Assembly (NCBI GenBank): GCA_002419365.1
Contig: DIGA01000015.1
Coordinates: forward strand, 1-14,400
Direction: 5' to 3'
Source: Mageeibacillus sp. UBA5734
GTDB taxonomy: Bacteria > Bacillota > Clostridia > Saccharofermentanales > UBA5734
DNA: 14,400 bases
Position 1 is the stretch's first letter, and every line of letters starts with the position of its first letter. The notes under the pieces are model-generated. The model saw nothing but the letters and a program-made list of their open reading frames with translations. It searched no databases and was not told the origin of the DNA. A program made the position numbers and the translations under genes. Positions 13,878-14,400 of this stretch are shown piece after piece.

Positions 13878-14400
13878 ACCAGGGGGACGTTCCAGTCATG
13901 AACCAGCAAGCCAAGTCAGGCACGGGCAGCCGCGAGGTCCTGCTCGAAGTCCAGAATCTCAAGAAATATTTCCATGTCAGCCGTGGTTTTGGCCGCACAG
14001 GAAAACTCAAGGCAGTCGACGATGTCTCGTTCCAGATCTTCAAAGGCGAGACTTTCGGTCTGGTTGGTGAATCTGGCTGTGGCAAGACCACGATCGGCCG
14101 CACGATTGCCCGTCTTTACAAGCCAACGGCCGGTCTGATCAAGATCAGTGGCACCGACATTGCCCACCTCAACCAGAAGCAGCTGCGCCCTTTCCGGCGC
14201 AAGATGCAGGTCATTTTCCAGGATCCCTATGCCTCGCTCAACCCACGCATGACCGTCGGTGACATCGTCGGTGAGCCGCTGGATATCCACAAGATCGCAG
14301 TCGGGCCGGAACGGCAGAAAAAAATCTATGACCTGCTGGAGAGCGTCGGCCTGACCAAGGAACACGCCAACCGTTTCCCGCACGAATTCTCCGGTGGCCA
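13874..14400 (+). CDS. oppF: Oligopeptide ABC importer ATPase OppF, 3' end outside the window
   Basis: The open frame starts at the ATG overlapping the oppD stop, with GGAGGGG just upstream, and runs without a stop to the last base, covering 175 full codons. It shows LKKYFHVSRGFG, a Walker A GESGCGKT (65-72), Q-loop Gln116 in IFQDPYASLNPR, and ends in the signature FSGG (172-175). Walker B, the switch His and the C-terminal region lie beyond the window. YASLNPR after the Q-loop is typical of OppF/DppF as opposed to OppD. It should form the second ATPase of the importer. A second ATG at codon 9 (13898) is possible but has a weaker site. Confidence 0.94.
   Translation, partial: MNQGDVPVMNQQAKSGTGSREVLLEVQNLKKYFHVSRGFGRTGKLKAVDDVSFQIFKGETFGLVGESGCGKTTIGRTIARLYKPTAGLIKISGTDIAHLNQKQLRPFRRKMQVIFQDPYASLNPRMTVGDIVGEPLDIHKIAVGPERQKKIYDLLESVGLTKEHANRFPHEFSGG

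Overview
The window looks like chromosomal DNA of a moderately GC-rich low-to-mid GC Gram-positive lineage, most likely Bacillota (Clostridia-like). This is inferred from strong GGAGG-type Shine-Dalgarno sites, GTG/TTG starts, the order SRP RNA - dnaX - ybaB - recR, a YitT-family membrane protein, a YknXYZ-type (MacB-like) ABC efflux set with a long coiled-coil adaptor, and a histidine kinase with two membrane helices and almost no extracellular loop. No phage, transposon, CRISPR or tRNA signal was seen. The genes run close together, often with ATGA overlaps.

Region 1 (about 39-4271, minus strand) is a four-gene efflux operon: membrane-fusion adaptor (2538-4271), ABC ATPase (1829-2536), MacB/FtsX-type permease (555-1832) and a small DUF3052-like protein (93-533), ending at a hairpin (39-74). 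Region 2 (4272-4504) is a divergent control region with a perfect 9-bp direct repeat at 11-bp period and a 5-bp inverted repeat. Region 3 (4505-6306, plus) is an OmpR-family response regulator and its histidine kinase, overlapping by ATGA. The layout suggests that this two-component system regulates itself and the efflux operon. A small zinc-ribbon protein (6353-6679) follows.

Region 4 holds a YitT-family protein (6692-7651, minus). Its promoter lies back-to-back with that of the plus-strand SRP RNA (about 7717-7870). Both promoters look like extended -10 types, with -10 boxes 22 bp apart. The SRP RNA is followed at once by dnaX, ybaB and recR, a conserved housekeeping cluster for protein targeting, replication clamp loading, nucleoid/DNA binding and recombinational repair.

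Region 5 (10695-14400, plus) is an oligopeptide ABC importer operon, oppB-oppC-oppD-oppF, with oppF cut by the window end. No substrate-binding protein gene (oppA) precedes it. Its leader has a good extended -10 promoter followed within a few bases by an intrinsic-terminator-like hairpin, a possible attenuator. No clearly new system stands out. The best leads are the two-component/efflux divergon with its repeats and the odd adaptor protein, the promoter-terminator arrangement before opp, and the compact divergent ffs/yitT promoter region.
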